NCBI GenBank assembly: GCA_963668585.1
Contig: OY764869.1
Coordinates: 2,294,001-2,358,000 of the forward strand
Source of the DNA: Bin87 sp963668585
GTDB lineage: Bacteria > Chloroflexota > Dehalococcoidia > Lucifugimonadales > UBA3495
DNA length: 64,000 nucleotides
Direction of reading: 5' to 3'
The position numbers and the translations under genes were made by a program. Positions 9,618 to 18,754 of the stretch are shown here, piece by piece (position 1 is the first letter of the stretch; every line of letters begins with the position of its first letter). A model generated the notes under the pieces. That model saw nothing but the letters and a program-made list of their open reading frames with translations. It ran no database searches and was not told the DNA's origin.

Positions 9618-10610
9618 ATGGAAAGGATTGGTGTCGCATTCACCGGCGGCGGAATGTCGCCGCCCGATGTGGTTCGTTGTGTACAATTGGCGGAAGAATT
9701 GGGCTACGAGTCCGCCTGGGTTGCCGAGGGCCACGGGGGTGATCAGTTCGCGATCCTCACCGCTTGCGCGCTGGCCACTTCACGCATCCGCCTGGGCACG
9801 AGCATCAGCAGCGTGTTCGTCAGGAGCGCCCCCACCATCGCCATGGCGGCAGCCTGTGTGGACCATTATTCCGGCGGTCGGTTCATCCTGGGTCTCGGCA
9901 GCAGCCACCGGGTTCAGGTCGAACCCGAACACGGCCTGGAGTTTATGTCTCCCATCCCCCGGGTTCGGGACACGGTCGATATTGTCCGCCGACTACTGCG
10001 GGACGGGGATCTGGTCGATTACCGGGGCGAGGTGATCAACATCGCGTCCTTCGACTTACACTTCCCGCCGTTTCGACCTGAACTGCCCATCTACTTGGCG
10101 GCCGTGTTCCCCAAAATGCTGGAGATCTCCGGCGAAATTAGCCAGGGCGTCCTGCTCACCTGGTGTACGCCGGAACACGCCCGAACCGCCGCGCGCCACG
10201 TGGCGGACGGAGCGGCCCGGGGTGGTGCGGACCCTGCGTCAGTGGAGGTGGCCACGCTTCTGTCGGTGGCCGCGCCGGGCGCTGACGACGGCGGAATGCG
10301 TCGCGTGGCCGCAACTTACGCCGGCAGGTTCCCCAGGTACCGTCGCCTGATGGCGGAGGCCGGTTTTGCCGACGAAGTGGAAATGGTCCGCAGAGCCTGG
10401 CGGGAAGGTAATGTTGCCGAGGCCGAGCGGTTGGTTCCCGACGGGTTGATCGACCGGATGTCGGTGCCCACCGACCCGGGCGAGCGCGGTGAACGCCTAG
10501 CCGAATACCGCGACGCGGGCATAACCCTGCCTATCATAGCGCCCCGGGTATCCGGCCAGGATGCCTTCACGTCGGCGCAGGAGATCATCCGCGCCAACGC
10601 TCCGGCGTGA
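9618..10610 (+). CDS. LLM-class F420/FMN-dependent oxidoreductase
   Basis: A 330-residue luciferase-like TIM-barrel enzyme resembling the methylenetetrahydromethanopterin-reductase-like branch. It shows GIGVAFTGGG-type opening (MERIGVAFTGGG), ESAWVAEGHGGDQF, TSRIRLGTSISSVFVRSAPTIAM and SGGRFILGLGSSHRVQVE, all standard for the superfamily. AGGAGG lies 7 bp before ATG 9618. It closes the quinone reductase-methyltransferase-LLM operon and faces the cupin gene. Whether the cofactor is F420 or FMN cannot be settled from sequence alone. Confidence 0.9.
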   Translation: MERIGVAFTGGGMSPPDVVRCVQLAEELGYESAWVAEGHGGDQFAILTACALATSRIRLGTSISSVFVRSAPTIAMAAACVDHYSGGRFILGLGSSHRVQVEPEHGLEFMSPIPRVRDTVDIVRRLLRDGDLVDYRGEVINIASFDLHFPPFRPELPIYLAAVFPKMLEISGEISQGVLLTWCTPEHARTAARHVADGAARGGADPASVEVATLLSVAAPGADDGGMRRVAATYAGRFPRYRRLMAEAGFADEVEMVRRAWREGNVAEAERLVPDGLIDRMSVPTDPGERGERLAEYRDAGITLPIIAPRVSGQDAFTSAQEIIRANAPA

Positions 10611-10629
10611 TCTCTGGTGGAGTCGTGAC

Positions 10630-10998
10630 TTACTCGCCAGCGGCCGGCAGCCAGGGCGACCACAACGTGATCGGAATGGTCACCGACACCCGCGGCTGAT
10701 CGCCCACCACGCCCGTCGTGTGGCCTTGGCCTGTGAGGTCGTCGGCAAGCAGCACGTCGCCGGCGCCGAATCTCCGCTTGGTGCCATCGCCAATTCCGAC
10801 TTCCATTTCTCCGGAGAGAGTGATCACATATTGGCGGCGTGGCGCGGTGTGCCAGTCGGAGAAATATCCAGGCTCAAATCGACGGAAGTTCACGCCGGGC
10901 GTCACCTGCATTCCGCTGTGTATTGCTCGGTCCGACGGCAAATCCAGGTCCTCGAAGTGAGTTTGACCGTCCTCGCCGGTGTAAATGCGCACGAACAT
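10630..10998 (-). CDS. Small cupin-domain protein
   Basis: A 122-residue single-domain cupin. Motif 1 region contains GYFSDWHTAPRRQYVITLSGEMEVGIGDG and motif 2 GAGDVLLADDLTGQGHTT, giving the usual beta-barrel with possible metal ligands His in DWHTAP and GQGHTT. No signal peptide. AGGAGG lies upstream of the start. It is convergent with the LLM gene, with only about 20 bp between stops. Function unknown; small cupins of this type act as dioxygenases, isomerases or ligand sensors. Confidence 0.85.
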   Translation of the reverse strand: MFVRIYTGEDGQTHFEDLDLPSDRAIHSGMQVTPGVNFRRFEPGYFSDWHTAPRRQYVITLSGEMEVGIGDGTKRRFGAGDVLLADDLTGQGHTTGVVGDQPRVSVTIPITLWSPWLPAAGE

Positions 10999-11514
10999 GG
11001 TTAAGGAGCCTCCTGTTGTCTGTTTTCGAGAGGATGCGACCGAATCTCCCCGATCATGGGTCGTATCAACAGCGGTATTTTAGCGCATTGTCCATCGCTT
11101 CGTGACAACCACTAACGTCTCATTTCGTTTTTCAGACTGCCGATCGACATCCCTGTGGTCCCGCGCTCTCTTCTGCTGCTGTGAGTGGTGCTCTCCAGAC
11201 CTGCCACGTGGTCCGGAGGGAACCTTCGGTTTCGTGCCGGGATCGGGTTATTTATGCAGTGAACGAGAACGATGGAACGCCGGTGGCGTTAACCCGTTGC
11301 GGTTGCGTTGAATCCGGAGGCTGTGCGCTCATCAGAGATGCCAGGGTTTTACGGATTGCAACTCAACAACGTTGCAAAGGCTCAGTGTCGGGTAAAATGG
11401 CGACGCGCAAGTTGTACACCGAGTAGCATACGGTTGACATCTCCCGTTGACAGATTGCCAGTGGTTAGCTCTCTCCACACGCGTTTTGCGATTTCCGTTA
11501 GAGGAGACGCACCG
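10999..11514. other. Intergenic stretch without a recognised gene
   Basis: About 515 bp between the divergent cupin and substrate-binding-protein genes. Open frames here are short and resemble nothing I know. It must contain the promoters of both flanking genes, but I see no convincing -35/-10 pair. Confidence 0.5.
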
Positions 11515-12777
11515 ATGAAGTCGAGCACATGCAGAACGCGGCGTTTCGCCGTGACAACCTTTTTTATTGCATTGTTGTTTGCCCTGGTGGGCAGCGCCTG
11601 CATCGGTGGCTTGAACGCTGCCCCGCCAACGGATGGCGTCGGGGACTCGGACCCGTCGAACGCCGGCGAAAACGGCGTCAGCGACCCGGGCATCAGCGAT
11701 GATCACATCCTGTTCGGGCAATCTGCGGTTTTCAGCGGCCCTTCACAGGAGTTGGGACGTGAAATGCGACGCGGTATCGAGGCGGCATTTCGAGAAGTGA
11801 ACGAAGCCGGCGGGATTTATGGCCGTGAGTTGCGACTCAAAACCCTGGACGATTCATACGAGACGGACTATGCGGTTCACACCACCACATGGCTCATTGA
11901 CAAAGCCAGGGTTTTCGCCTTGATTGGCGCAGTCGGTACGCCCACATCTCGCGTAGCGCTCCCCATCGCCAACGCCGCCGGCATACCCTTCGTTGCGCCG
12001 CTCACGGGTGCGGAATTCCTGCGAGACCCGGGGTTGGACAACGTGATCAATCTCCGCGCCTCGTATTACCAGGAGACCGAGGAGATAGTCGCTTATCTCA
12101 CCGAAGTTTTGGGATTGACGCGCGTCGCGGTGCTCTATCAGGACGATTCGTTCGGCCAGAACGGCCTCGACGGCACGCGGATGGCGTTGGCCGCGCGGGG
12201 ATTGGAACCGATTGGATCCTGGACATACCGGCGCAATACCAGCGCCATGAAGCGCGCATCGTCCAGCATCGTCGAGGCGAATCCGGAAGCGGTCGTCATG
12301 ATTGGGGCGCATGAACCGGTGGCTGCAACGGTGGAACTTGTGGGTGGTGAAATAGATCCGGTTTTCGCCACGGTTTCGTTCGGGGGTGGCAACGCACTGT
12401 CCCAAGCGCTCGGTGATAATGGGGACGGTGTTTACGTTACGCAAGTGGTGCCTTTTCCAGACCACACAAGTCTGCCCGTGGTCTCCCAGTACCGCGCCGC
12501 CCTGTTGAGCGTGGATCCGAAAGCCACACCCGGGTTTGTGTCGTTCGAGGGATACCTTGCTGGTCGTTTGGCCATTTTTGGCGTGTCAGCCTGTGGCCTA
12601 GATCTGAACCGCGAGTGTTTCGTCCATGCTGTCCGAACTGCGGGAGTCATAGACATGGATGGGTTCCTGCTCAGTTACGGCCCAGCCGATAACCAGGGGT
12701 CCGACGCGGTGTTTATTTCCATGATCGGCCCGGATGGGAAATATCATCAGGTAGATAACCTCAACGGCAGACGCTAG
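11515..12777 (+). CDS. Branched-chain-amino-acid-type ABC transporter substrate-binding lipoprotein
   Basis: A 420-residue periplasmic-binding protein of the LivJ/Peripla_BP_6 type. ATG 11515 gives a lipoprotein signal peptide: basic start, hydrophobic core FFIALLFALVG and lipobox VGSAC, so the protein would be lipid-anchored outside the membrane. AGAGGAGA precedes this ATG; earlier in-frame starts would bury the signal peptide. The mature part has ILFGQSAVFSGPSQELG, GIEAAFREVNEAGGIYGR and SRVALPIANAAGIPFVAPLTGAEFLRDP, typical of the family. No permease or ATPase genes adjoin it, so either it works with a transporter elsewhere or serves as a receptor. Confidence 0.9.
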   Translation: MKSSTCRTRRFAVTTFFIALLFALVGSACIGGLNAAPPTDGVGDSDPSNAGENGVSDPGISDDHILFGQSAVFSGPSQELGREMRRGIEAAFREVNEAGGIYGRELRLKTLDDSYETDYAVHTTTWLIDKARVFALIGAVGTPTSRVALPIANAAGIPFVAPLTGAEFLRDPGLDNVINLRASYYQETEEIVAYLTEVLGLTRVAVLYQDDSFGQNGLDGTRMALAARGLEPIGSWTYRRNTSAMKRASSSIVEANPEAVVMIGAHEPVAATVELVGGEIDPVFATVSFGGGNALSQALGDNGDGVYVTQVVPFPDHTSLPVVSQYRAALLSVDPKATPGFVSFEGYLAGRLAIFGVSACGLDLNRECFVHAVRTAGVIDMDGFLLSYGPADNQGSDAVFISMIGPDGKYHQVDNLNGRR

Positions 12778-13166
12778 TGACTGACTTGCCGGGAAACCGC
12801 AGTCTATGGGAATCCAATTGCGTTCCGCATCTGCCCGGCGCTGAGGTGGCGATCACATAGGTGTTGGGACGGCGCGGTCTGTATCCGTATTCAGCGGCCA
12901 GCCGTAAATGATCCGTACTGCCTTGCAGTGTGATGCTTCCGCTTTATTGACTCCACCTCTCGGACGAGGCGGTCAATGTCCTGCGACCATCACCACGTTG
13001 CCGAAACTTCGGCGTCGTGTCCTGATCGTAGCGCTTCGGTGTCGCCGAGAGCAACCGCAGCCGCTTTGGCGCACAGACACTGTCCCTGGCCCAATGGTTC
13101 AACACGAACACGTTCGCAGGTTCGCCGGCAGAGACCGCGAAAACTGCGGCGGCGGTTGGTTCGGTG
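12778..13166. other. Intergenic stretch without a recognised gene
   Basis: About 390 bp between the substrate-binding protein and the tRNA-Thr promoter. No frame on either strand looks like a protein I know, and no clear terminator hairpin is seen. Confidence 0.45.
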
Positions 13167-13196
13167 TTGAGAAAACTGCGGGCCCCGGCGTACAAT
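13167..13196 (+). promoter_or_regulatory. Promoter of tRNA-Thr
   Basis: TTGAGA at 13167-13172 and TACAAT at 13191-13196 with an 18-bp spacer form a sigma70-type promoter. The mature tRNA starts about 10 bp past the -10 box, which fits a short leader. Confidence 0.7.
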
Positions 13197-13205
13197 ATCA
13201 AGAGT

Positions 13206-13281
13206 GCCGATGTAGCTCAGCCGGAAGAGCAGCGGTTTCGTAAACCGCAGGTCAAGGGTTCGAGTCCCTTCATCGGCTCCA
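13206..13281 (+). tRNA. tRNA-Thr (anticodon CGT)
   Basis: Folds as a complete 76-nt cloverleaf: acceptor GCCGATG/CATCGGC, D-arm GCTC...GAGC, anticodon stem GCGGT/ACCGC with loop TTCGTAA giving anticodon CGT, and T-arm AAGGG-TTCGAGT-CCCTT. The 3' CCA is encoded (13279-13281). It reads ACG threonine codons. Confidence 0.96.
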
Positions 13282-13821
13282 CTCTTCCAATAAGAGCAGT
13301 AGCCCTACTTGGAACGGTATCAGTAAACAGCGTTTCTCACCAATTGCCGGACAAATCCCGAGCCACGCTCCGCAGCAGGTCATTATCCACAGCGCTCGAC
13401 GGCATGATCACCCCCGGGACCCGTGGGGCCGATTTTTGCGGCGAGGGCGCCGGGGATCACTCGGGTCCGCGATTTGTTATGTCGTCGGCAAATCGCCGTT
13501 GGCGAACGTCTAAATGGTTTCTGACCCGGTCGTAAGGGACACCTGTCGGCCTGACGTTATATATCGATGGCGTTGAAGTTCGTTCTGACAGTCCCGGTTA
13601 ACAGTGAAGTTTGCCGAGGGATCAGGGTAGGCGACGAGGATGGGTCGCTGGTTCATACGCCCTACGACTGCGGATCCAGCGGCGATCACCGCGCCAACGA
13701 CGAATTCGTCATTCTCTCGTTTTCGTCGCGATGCCCCAGGGGTTCCGGTCGGCCACGTTGTACACGCCGGCCGTTCCTGCATTATCATGTGTGAGACTGC
13801 AAATATGCTAAAGGAGGCCCC
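13282..13821. other. Intergenic stretch without a recognised gene
   Basis: About 540 bp between tRNA-Thr and the GMC oxidoreductase. Several short frames overlap on both strands but none has a family motif or good ribosome site. The end carries AAAGGAGG, the ribosome site of the next gene. Confidence 0.5.
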
Positions 13822-15396
13822 ATGATATACGACGTTATCGTGGTCGGCGGCGGCGCGGCCGGCTCAACTCTGGCCAGCCGACTGGCCGAAGACGCAAACA
13901 CATCAGTCCTGCTGCTGGAAGCCGGCAACGACTACCCGGACCCGGCGGTTCTTCCGGACGACATAAAATTCGGCGGCACCCGGTACGCCGAGGCCCAGGA
14001 TTCCATCCACAACTGGGCCCTGCGCGGGACCGTCACCGAGGAGCAGGGCGAAATTCATGTGGCCCAGGGCAAGGTGATCGGGGGTGGTTCCTCCATCAAC
14101 GGTCAGGCGATGCAGCGCGGTTTTCCCGAAGATTTCGACACGTGGGCCGCAATGGGCAACGATGAGTGGTCCTACGACAACGTGCTGCCGTTCTACCGCA
14201 AGATGGAGCAAGACCTGGACATCCAGGACGACTATCACGGCGCCAATGGCCCGATGCCGGTGCGCCGTCGCCAGTCCGGGGCGTGGGCCGACATTCAGAA
14301 GGCGTTCCACGACGCGTGCCTGGCCGAAGGTTACGGCAAGGTCGAGGACACGAACGGACCAAACCCCAATGGCGTCGGCGTGTCTCCCACCAATAACCTC
14401 GGCGGCATCCGCATGAGCGCCGCCATGACCCACCTTAACCCGATGCGCCACCGCCTGAACCTCACCGTGCGGGGCAGCGTTTACGTGCGCAAAGTCCTGT
14501 TTGATGGCACGAAAGCCGTCGGCGTGGAGGCTGAAAGCGGGGGCGAGGTTTTTTCGGTTCGGGCGAACCGTGTCGTTCTCAGCAGCGGCGCGTTGCGGTC
14601 CCCCCAGCTTCTGCTGCTGTCGGGCGTTGGGCCGAGGGAGCACCTCAACCAGTTCGGGATACCGGTTGTCCACGACAGCCCAGGCGTGGGCCAGGGTCTG
14701 TGGAACCATCTCAGCGCCCACGTCACCTACAAGGTGAAGGACGGTAAGACGCTCACCGCGGAACCGGACTCGCCTCACTTCAGCCTGCACTACTCGGCCG
14801 AAGGCTCCAGTTACACCAACGACATGGTGCTGCGCAGCAACACCGTGGTTGATGAACGAGAGGAAAAGGTGGCCGGCGTCCGTACGCGATACAACACCGG
14901 CGATGTTCCGGCCGACCGCGCCGCCCGAATATCCTGCACCCTCGGGCTACCCGACGGTTCAGGCTACGTGCGACTGGCGTCCGCCGACCCCAGCGCGCAG
15001 CCCGAGTTCAACTACCAGTATCTGCAGAACCCCAACGACGCCCGGCGCGTGCGCGACGGTATTCGCTTCGGCGCAAGGATGCTAGAAACCGACGCTTTCA
15101 AGGACGTCGCCGATTTCCGTATCAACCCACCGGACGACATCCTCAACGACGACAATGCCCTGGACACGTGGGTCCGTGAAACCGTGGGCACTGCCCGCCA
15201 CGTTTCCGGCACCTGCCGCATGGGCCCCGACTCCGATCCCATGTCGGTGGTTGACCAGCAGTGTCGCGTGCGCGGCGTCCAAGGCCTTTGGGTGGTTGAC
15301 GCGGCCGTGATGCCCCGCATCCCACGCTCCGGCGGTATCCATCCCACCGTTATCATGGTCGCCGAGCGCGTCGCGGACTGGGTCGCCGCCGGCTAG
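13822..15396 (+). CDS. GMC-family FAD-dependent oxidoreductase (choline/alcohol dehydrogenase type)
   Basis: A 524-residue flavoprotein oxidising an alcohol substrate. The ADP-binding motif VVGGGAAGSTLASRLAED opens the protein and ends in the acidic LLLEAGND that binds ribose. GMC signature 1 is GGGSSINGQAMQRG near residue 90; signature 2 is SSGALRSPQLLLLSGVGP near residue 254. The active-site pair is His in ARHVSGTCRMG and a second His in GGIHPTVIM, the position often Asn or His in the family. A strong AAAGGAGG sits 6 bp before ATG 13822. It has no signal peptide. Substrate unknown; choline, glucose and aryl-alcohol oxidisers all belong here. Confidence 0.93.
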   Translation: MIYDVIVVGGGAAGSTLASRLAEDANTSVLLLEAGNDYPDPAVLPDDIKFGGTRYAEAQDSIHNWALRGTVTEEQGEIHVAQGKVIGGGSSINGQAMQRGFPEDFDTWAAMGNDEWSYDNVLPFYRKMEQDLDIQDDYHGANGPMPVRRRQSGAWADIQKAFHDACLAEGYGKVEDTNGPNPNGVGVSPTNNLGGIRMSAAMTHLNPMRHRLNLTVRGSVYVRKVLFDGTKAVGVEAESGGEVFSVRANRVVLSSGALRSPQLLLLSGVGPREHLNQFGIPVVHDSPGVGQGLWNHLSAHVTYKVKDGKTLTAEPDSPHFSLHYSAEGSSYTNDMVLRSNTVVDEREEKVAGVRTRYNTGDVPADRAARISCTLGLPDGSGYVRLASADPSAQPEFNYQYLQNPNDARRVRDGIRFGARMLETDAFKDVADFRINPPDDILNDDNALDTWVRETVGTARHVSGTCRMGPDSDPMSVVDQQCRVRGVQGLWVVDAAVMPRIPRSGGIHPTVIMVAERVADWVAAG

Positions 15397-15536
15397 ATAC
15401 CAGACTCTCACGCGCCGTACCCGGCGCCATGGTGATCCGCATAGGTGAGGGCGAATAACCATTAGCTCTCACCGTTTTTGCGGCTCGCGGTCGCGAGGCG
15501 CGGGACCCTGTCGACCCTCGCCAAGGCGGTTGGTGG

Positions 15537-16961
15537 TCACCCCAAATTCGGCCAGGCGCCCTGGCTTGGTGACACCCCTTCATAGGCATGGGCGAGCCTG
15601 AAAATGTTGCCCTCCTCCCACGGCCTGCCGATAATCTGCAAACCGATGGGCAGGCCCAGTTCGCTGAATCCGCAGGGAACGGTGATTGCCGGAAAGCCCG
15701 TGGCGTTCATGGGACTGGTATTGCGCGACACATGCCCGGACCCTGGGCCGCGCACCTTCTGCTCCTTGCCTTCCACTTCGATGGTTGCGGAGTCGATGCG
15801 CGGAGCGGGCATGGGCGTGGTCGGCGTGATCAGGAAGTCGACATCCTGCAACACCCGCGCGTGCTCTTCCTTGATGATGCGCTGCACCTTCATGGCTTTG
15901 GAATAGTCGCGCCCCAGCACGAACTGCCCGGCCAGAGTCCGGTAAAGAGTGTCCGGGCCGTAGTCCTCCCAATTCGAGGCGATGTAAGGTTCGTGCGTCA
16001 CCACGCTGTCCGCCATCGCGGAAAACCTGAGCGCGCCCACGTACTCCATGCTCGGCAGGCTCACTTCACGGCTCTGCACGCCCAATTCTTCCAGCGCCGC
16101 AATGGCCCGCCTCACCGCCGTTTCAACCTCGGGGTCAAGTAGGTCAAAGTAGTGGTTCGAAGGTATCCCCATGGTCAAACCCTGGATGCCCCGTTCCATC
16201 ACCAAAGCGTATTCGTCCACCTGGACCGGAACGGTGCTCGGATCCAGCGGGTCGTAGCCGGCGATGGCCTGCAACACCAGAGCGCTGTCGCGCACCGACC
16301 GGGTCATGGGTCCGATGTGGTCGCCGTTGAAGCTCGTGACCATCAGGCCGCGTTGACTCACCCGGCCAAAGGTCTGCTTCAGGCCCACCACTCCGCAGAA
16401 CGCTCCCGGCAGTCGCACCGATCCACCCAGGTCGGTGCCGAGAGAGGCGAAGGTTACCCCGGCCGCCACGTTGGCGCCGCCACCGCCGCTGGAACCGCCC
16501 GGTATGTGGTCGAGGCCCCACGGATTATGCACCGCGCCGTAGTGTGGGTTGTTGGATGTCGCGCCCGCCGCGAACTCCTCCAGGTTCTCCTTGCCCAGGA
16601 TGATCGCTCCTGCCTCCTTGCAGCGGCGCACCACCTCGGCGTCTTCGTCGGGAACATGGTCGCGCAGCACCTTGGTGCCGACCGTCGTCCTGATTCCCCC
16701 GGTGGCGATGTTGTCCTTGATGCCGATGGGGATGCCGTGCAGCGGCCCTCGATATTCCCCTCGCGACAATTCGTCCTCGGCTTGTTCCGCAGCAGCCATC
16801 GCCTGTTCGCGCATGATGGTGATGAAGGAGTTCAACGTCGGCTGCCGGCGTTCAGCTTCGGCCAACGCCGCCTCGGTCAGATCCACCGGCGACACCTCGC
16901 GAGCCTGGATCATCGGCGCGATTTCTGAGATCGTGAGTTTCAGCAGTTCGTTATCAGGCAT
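15537..16961 (-). CDS. Amidase signature family hydrolase
   Basis: A 474-residue amidase using the Ser-cisSer-Lys triad: Lys in GIPIGIKDNIA, and the serines in the GGSSGGGGANVAAG and GTDLGGSVRLP stretches. The C-terminus has the typical GFPAITVPCGFSELGLPIGLQIIGRPWEEG block. I start at the ATG of MPDNELL (16961); an upstream in-frame start would read into the preceding small gene. The start overlaps that GatC/AtzG-like gene by 8 bp, implying translational coupling and a heteromeric enzyme. It could be a GatA-like transamidosome subunit, but no gatB is nearby, so a stand-alone amidase (biuret- or allophanate-hydrolase-like pair) is likelier. Confidence 0.92.
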   Translation of the reverse strand: MPDNELLKLTISEIAPMIQAREVSPVDLTEAALAEAERRQPTLNSFITIMREQAMAAAEQAEDELSRGEYRGPLHGIPIGIKDNIATGGIRTTVGTKVLRDHVPDEDAEVVRRCKEAGAIILGKENLEEFAAGATSNNPHYGAVHNPWGLDHIPGGSSGGGGANVAAGVTFASLGTDLGGSVRLPGAFCGVVGLKQTFGRVSQRGLMVTSFNGDHIGPMTRSVRDSALVLQAIAGYDPLDPSTVPVQVDEYALVMERGIQGLTMGIPSNHYFDLLDPEVETAVRRAIAALEELGVQSREVSLPSMEYVGALRFSAMADSVVTHEPYIASNWEDYGPDTLYRTLAGQFVLGRDYSKAMKVQRIIKEEHARVLQDVDFLITPTTPMPAPRIDSATIEVEGKEQKVRGPGSGHVSRNTSPMNATGFPAITVPCGFSELGLPIGLQIIGRPWEEGNIFRLAHAYEGVSPSQGAWPNLG

Positions 16962-17154
16962 CAGCTTCCGTTCCTTCTGCCGCTCGCAACAGGCGCGACG
17001 ACACGACGTCGGACAGGTCAAGGCCCCGCAGTTTCTCGAGTTCGTTCAGATAGCTCTCCAATTCGGGCTTGACCAGTTCCAATTCCTCTGGGCTCATTTC
17101 GAATCCGCCATACTCGGCGATGATCCGGGTCAGGGTTTCGTCGGAAATCGGCAT
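16954..17154 (-). CDS. GatC/AtzG-like small partner of the amidase
   Basis: A 66-residue protein beginning MPISDETLTRIIAEYGGF. It has the helix-loop-helix pattern of GatC and of AtzG/DUF4089 proteins: a first helix (residues 4-14), an SPEELELVKPELESYL helix, then LRGLDLSDV ending in a short extended tail that in GatC wraps around the amidase. The GGGAGG ribosome site sits 8 bp before ATG 17154; in-frame GTG 17163 is the alternative. The gene overlaps the amidase start by 8 bp. The role, stabilising the amidase as a heteromer, is inferred from size, pattern and coupling. Confidence 0.7.
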   Translation of the reverse strand: MPISDETLTRIIAEYGGFEMSPEELELVKPELESYLNELEKLRGLDLSDVVSSRLLRAAEGTEADA

Positions 17155-17419
17155 TCGTTGCACCTCCCGTCAAACTCGACTTCGCCGCGAGTGTACATCC
17201 GTCGGTTTTACCGGGCAATACCGCAACAACCTCCCCAACATCGCCCGTCGATCGCGAAACCTGCTCATCCTAACGTGTCTGGGAGTTATCCTGAGCGTGT
17301 CGGAGACCGAGCGGATGGTGAGTTGAGGAAAGGTTCTCAGCGATGTGTGCGCCTCTGGATACCCGCCCGGATGCGAGTACAATGTCGTCATCCGATGCTA
17401 TGCGATTGGGAGAAATGAT

Positions 17420-18604
17420 ATGGCTACTAACGGTACCGGGTCGGTGTTGGACGGGGTGCGCATACTGGAACTTGCCCGTTGGCAGGCTGCGCCCAGGGGT
17501 GGGTTGATTCTCCAGGACATGGGTGCAGAGGTCATCAAGCTGGAATGGCGCACCGGCGCGGACCTGCGCGATTCCGGGCCATTCGTAGGTGGCATGAGTG
17601 TCCAGTTCGCAGCCTACAATCGCGGGAAAAAGAGCGTCACCCTCAACACCCGCCATGAGAAAGGCAAGGATCTCTTCTTCCGTCTCCTCGAAGTTTCCGA
17701 CGTTGTCCTCGAAAACTTCCGCCCCGGTACCCTGGACAAGATGGGTTTCAGCTACGAGGAGATGTGCAAGGTTAATCCCGGCATCATCCTCGCTTCCGTA
17801 TCCGGTTTCGGGCAGTATGGCCCGTACCGCGATCGTCAGTGCTTCGATCCCATCATCCAGGCCATGAGCGGTTTCGGAGATCAGACCGGACGCGGATTCG
17901 ACCAACCCATCATGGGCAACGGCCCGGTGATGGACCGCACCGCAGCCCTCCACGCCGTGATCGGGATTCTGGGGGCGCTGCGCCACCGCGACCGAACTGG
18001 CGAAGGGCAATGGCTGGAGGTGGCGATGCTGGACGGCGGAATCACACTGGAAGAAGTCGCGCTGGCCATGTGCTATGAGACCAACACCAACGATTTCGTC
18101 AGGGTCGGGACTTTCCTCAGGTGCAAGGACGGATGGGTTACCACCGGCGCGGCCCGCGCCGGCATGTGGGAACGGATGCTGAGGGTCATGGACTATGATG
18201 AACTGGCCGAAGATCCCGAGTTTGCTGCCCCTATGTTCGCCACCGACATGGCACAGGTCCGCATGGAATTGCTGCGCATGTGGTGCGAGGAGCGTACCGT
18301 GGCGGAGGTCGAGGAGGCGCTGGTCGCAGCCGACATCCCCTTCGGACCTGTCAAGTCGATCCCCGAGGTGTTGGCCGACAGCCACATGTGGGAACGCGAA
18401 GTAATGATGGAAGCCGACGCCCACGATCCGCCGGGGAAGAAGGTGCTAGTGCCCGGGCCCACCATCATCAAATTCTCGAAAACTCCCACGACCGCCGGAC
18501 CCATCCCCAGGTACGGTGAGCACAATCCGGAAATCTACGGCGACCTGCTGGGCCTTTCCGAAACGGATATGGCCGGCTTGGTCGAGGCCGGCGTCATAAC
18601 CTGA
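17420..18604 (+). CDS. Family III CoA-transferase (CaiB/BaiF type)
   Basis: A 394-residue enzyme that moves coenzyme A between carboxylic acids, forming interlocked dimers. It has the N-terminal LDGVRILELARWQAAPRGG strand, DMGAEVIKLEWRTG (CoA binding), VLENFRPGTLDKMGFSYEE and NPGIILASVSGFGQYGPY, all hallmarks of the family, and the DRTAALHAVIGILGALRHRDRTGEGQW block containing the catalytic-Asp region. ATG 17420 follows GGGAGAA; an upstream start at 17345 would add 25 unrelated residues. It is divergent from the amidase pair. Donor and acceptor acids are unknown. Confidence 0.94.
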   Translation: MATNGTGSVLDGVRILELARWQAAPRGGLILQDMGAEVIKLEWRTGADLRDSGPFVGGMSVQFAAYNRGKKSVTLNTRHEKGKDLFFRLLEVSDVVLENFRPGTLDKMGFSYEEMCKVNPGIILASVSGFGQYGPYRDRQCFDPIIQAMSGFGDQTGRGFDQPIMGNGPVMDRTAALHAVIGILGALRHRDRTGEGQWLEVAMLDGGITLEEVALAMCYETNTNDFVRVGTFLRCKDGWVTTGAARAGMWERMLRVMDYDELAEDPEFAAPMFATDMAQVRMELLRMWCEERTVAEVEEALVAADIPFGPVKSIPEVLADSHMWEREVMMEADAHDPPGKKVLVPGPTIIKFSKTPTTAGPIPRYGEHNPEIYGDLLGLSETDMAGLVEAGVIT

Positions 18605-18754
18605 CGTCACGGTCCAAATCGCCGGACCACCGTTGCGTGATTGCGACCGGTGCCTGGCAATCGCCCAAGCGGCGGGCGTCCGTTCGGCCGCGTGAATTGG
18701 CGGAACCCACGCCACCGAAATCTGGCTGATTATGTCGGTTCCGCTGATTGAGCA

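Noticed and set aside
13903..14790. Long minus-strand frame across the GMC gene
   Set aside because: His- and Arg-rich translation without motifs; shadow of the GMC oxidoreductase.
16954..17154. Amidase as gatA of a GatCAB complex
   Set aside because: No gatB is adjacent, and the amidase resembles general amidases; the GatC-like partner is kept as a separate finding.
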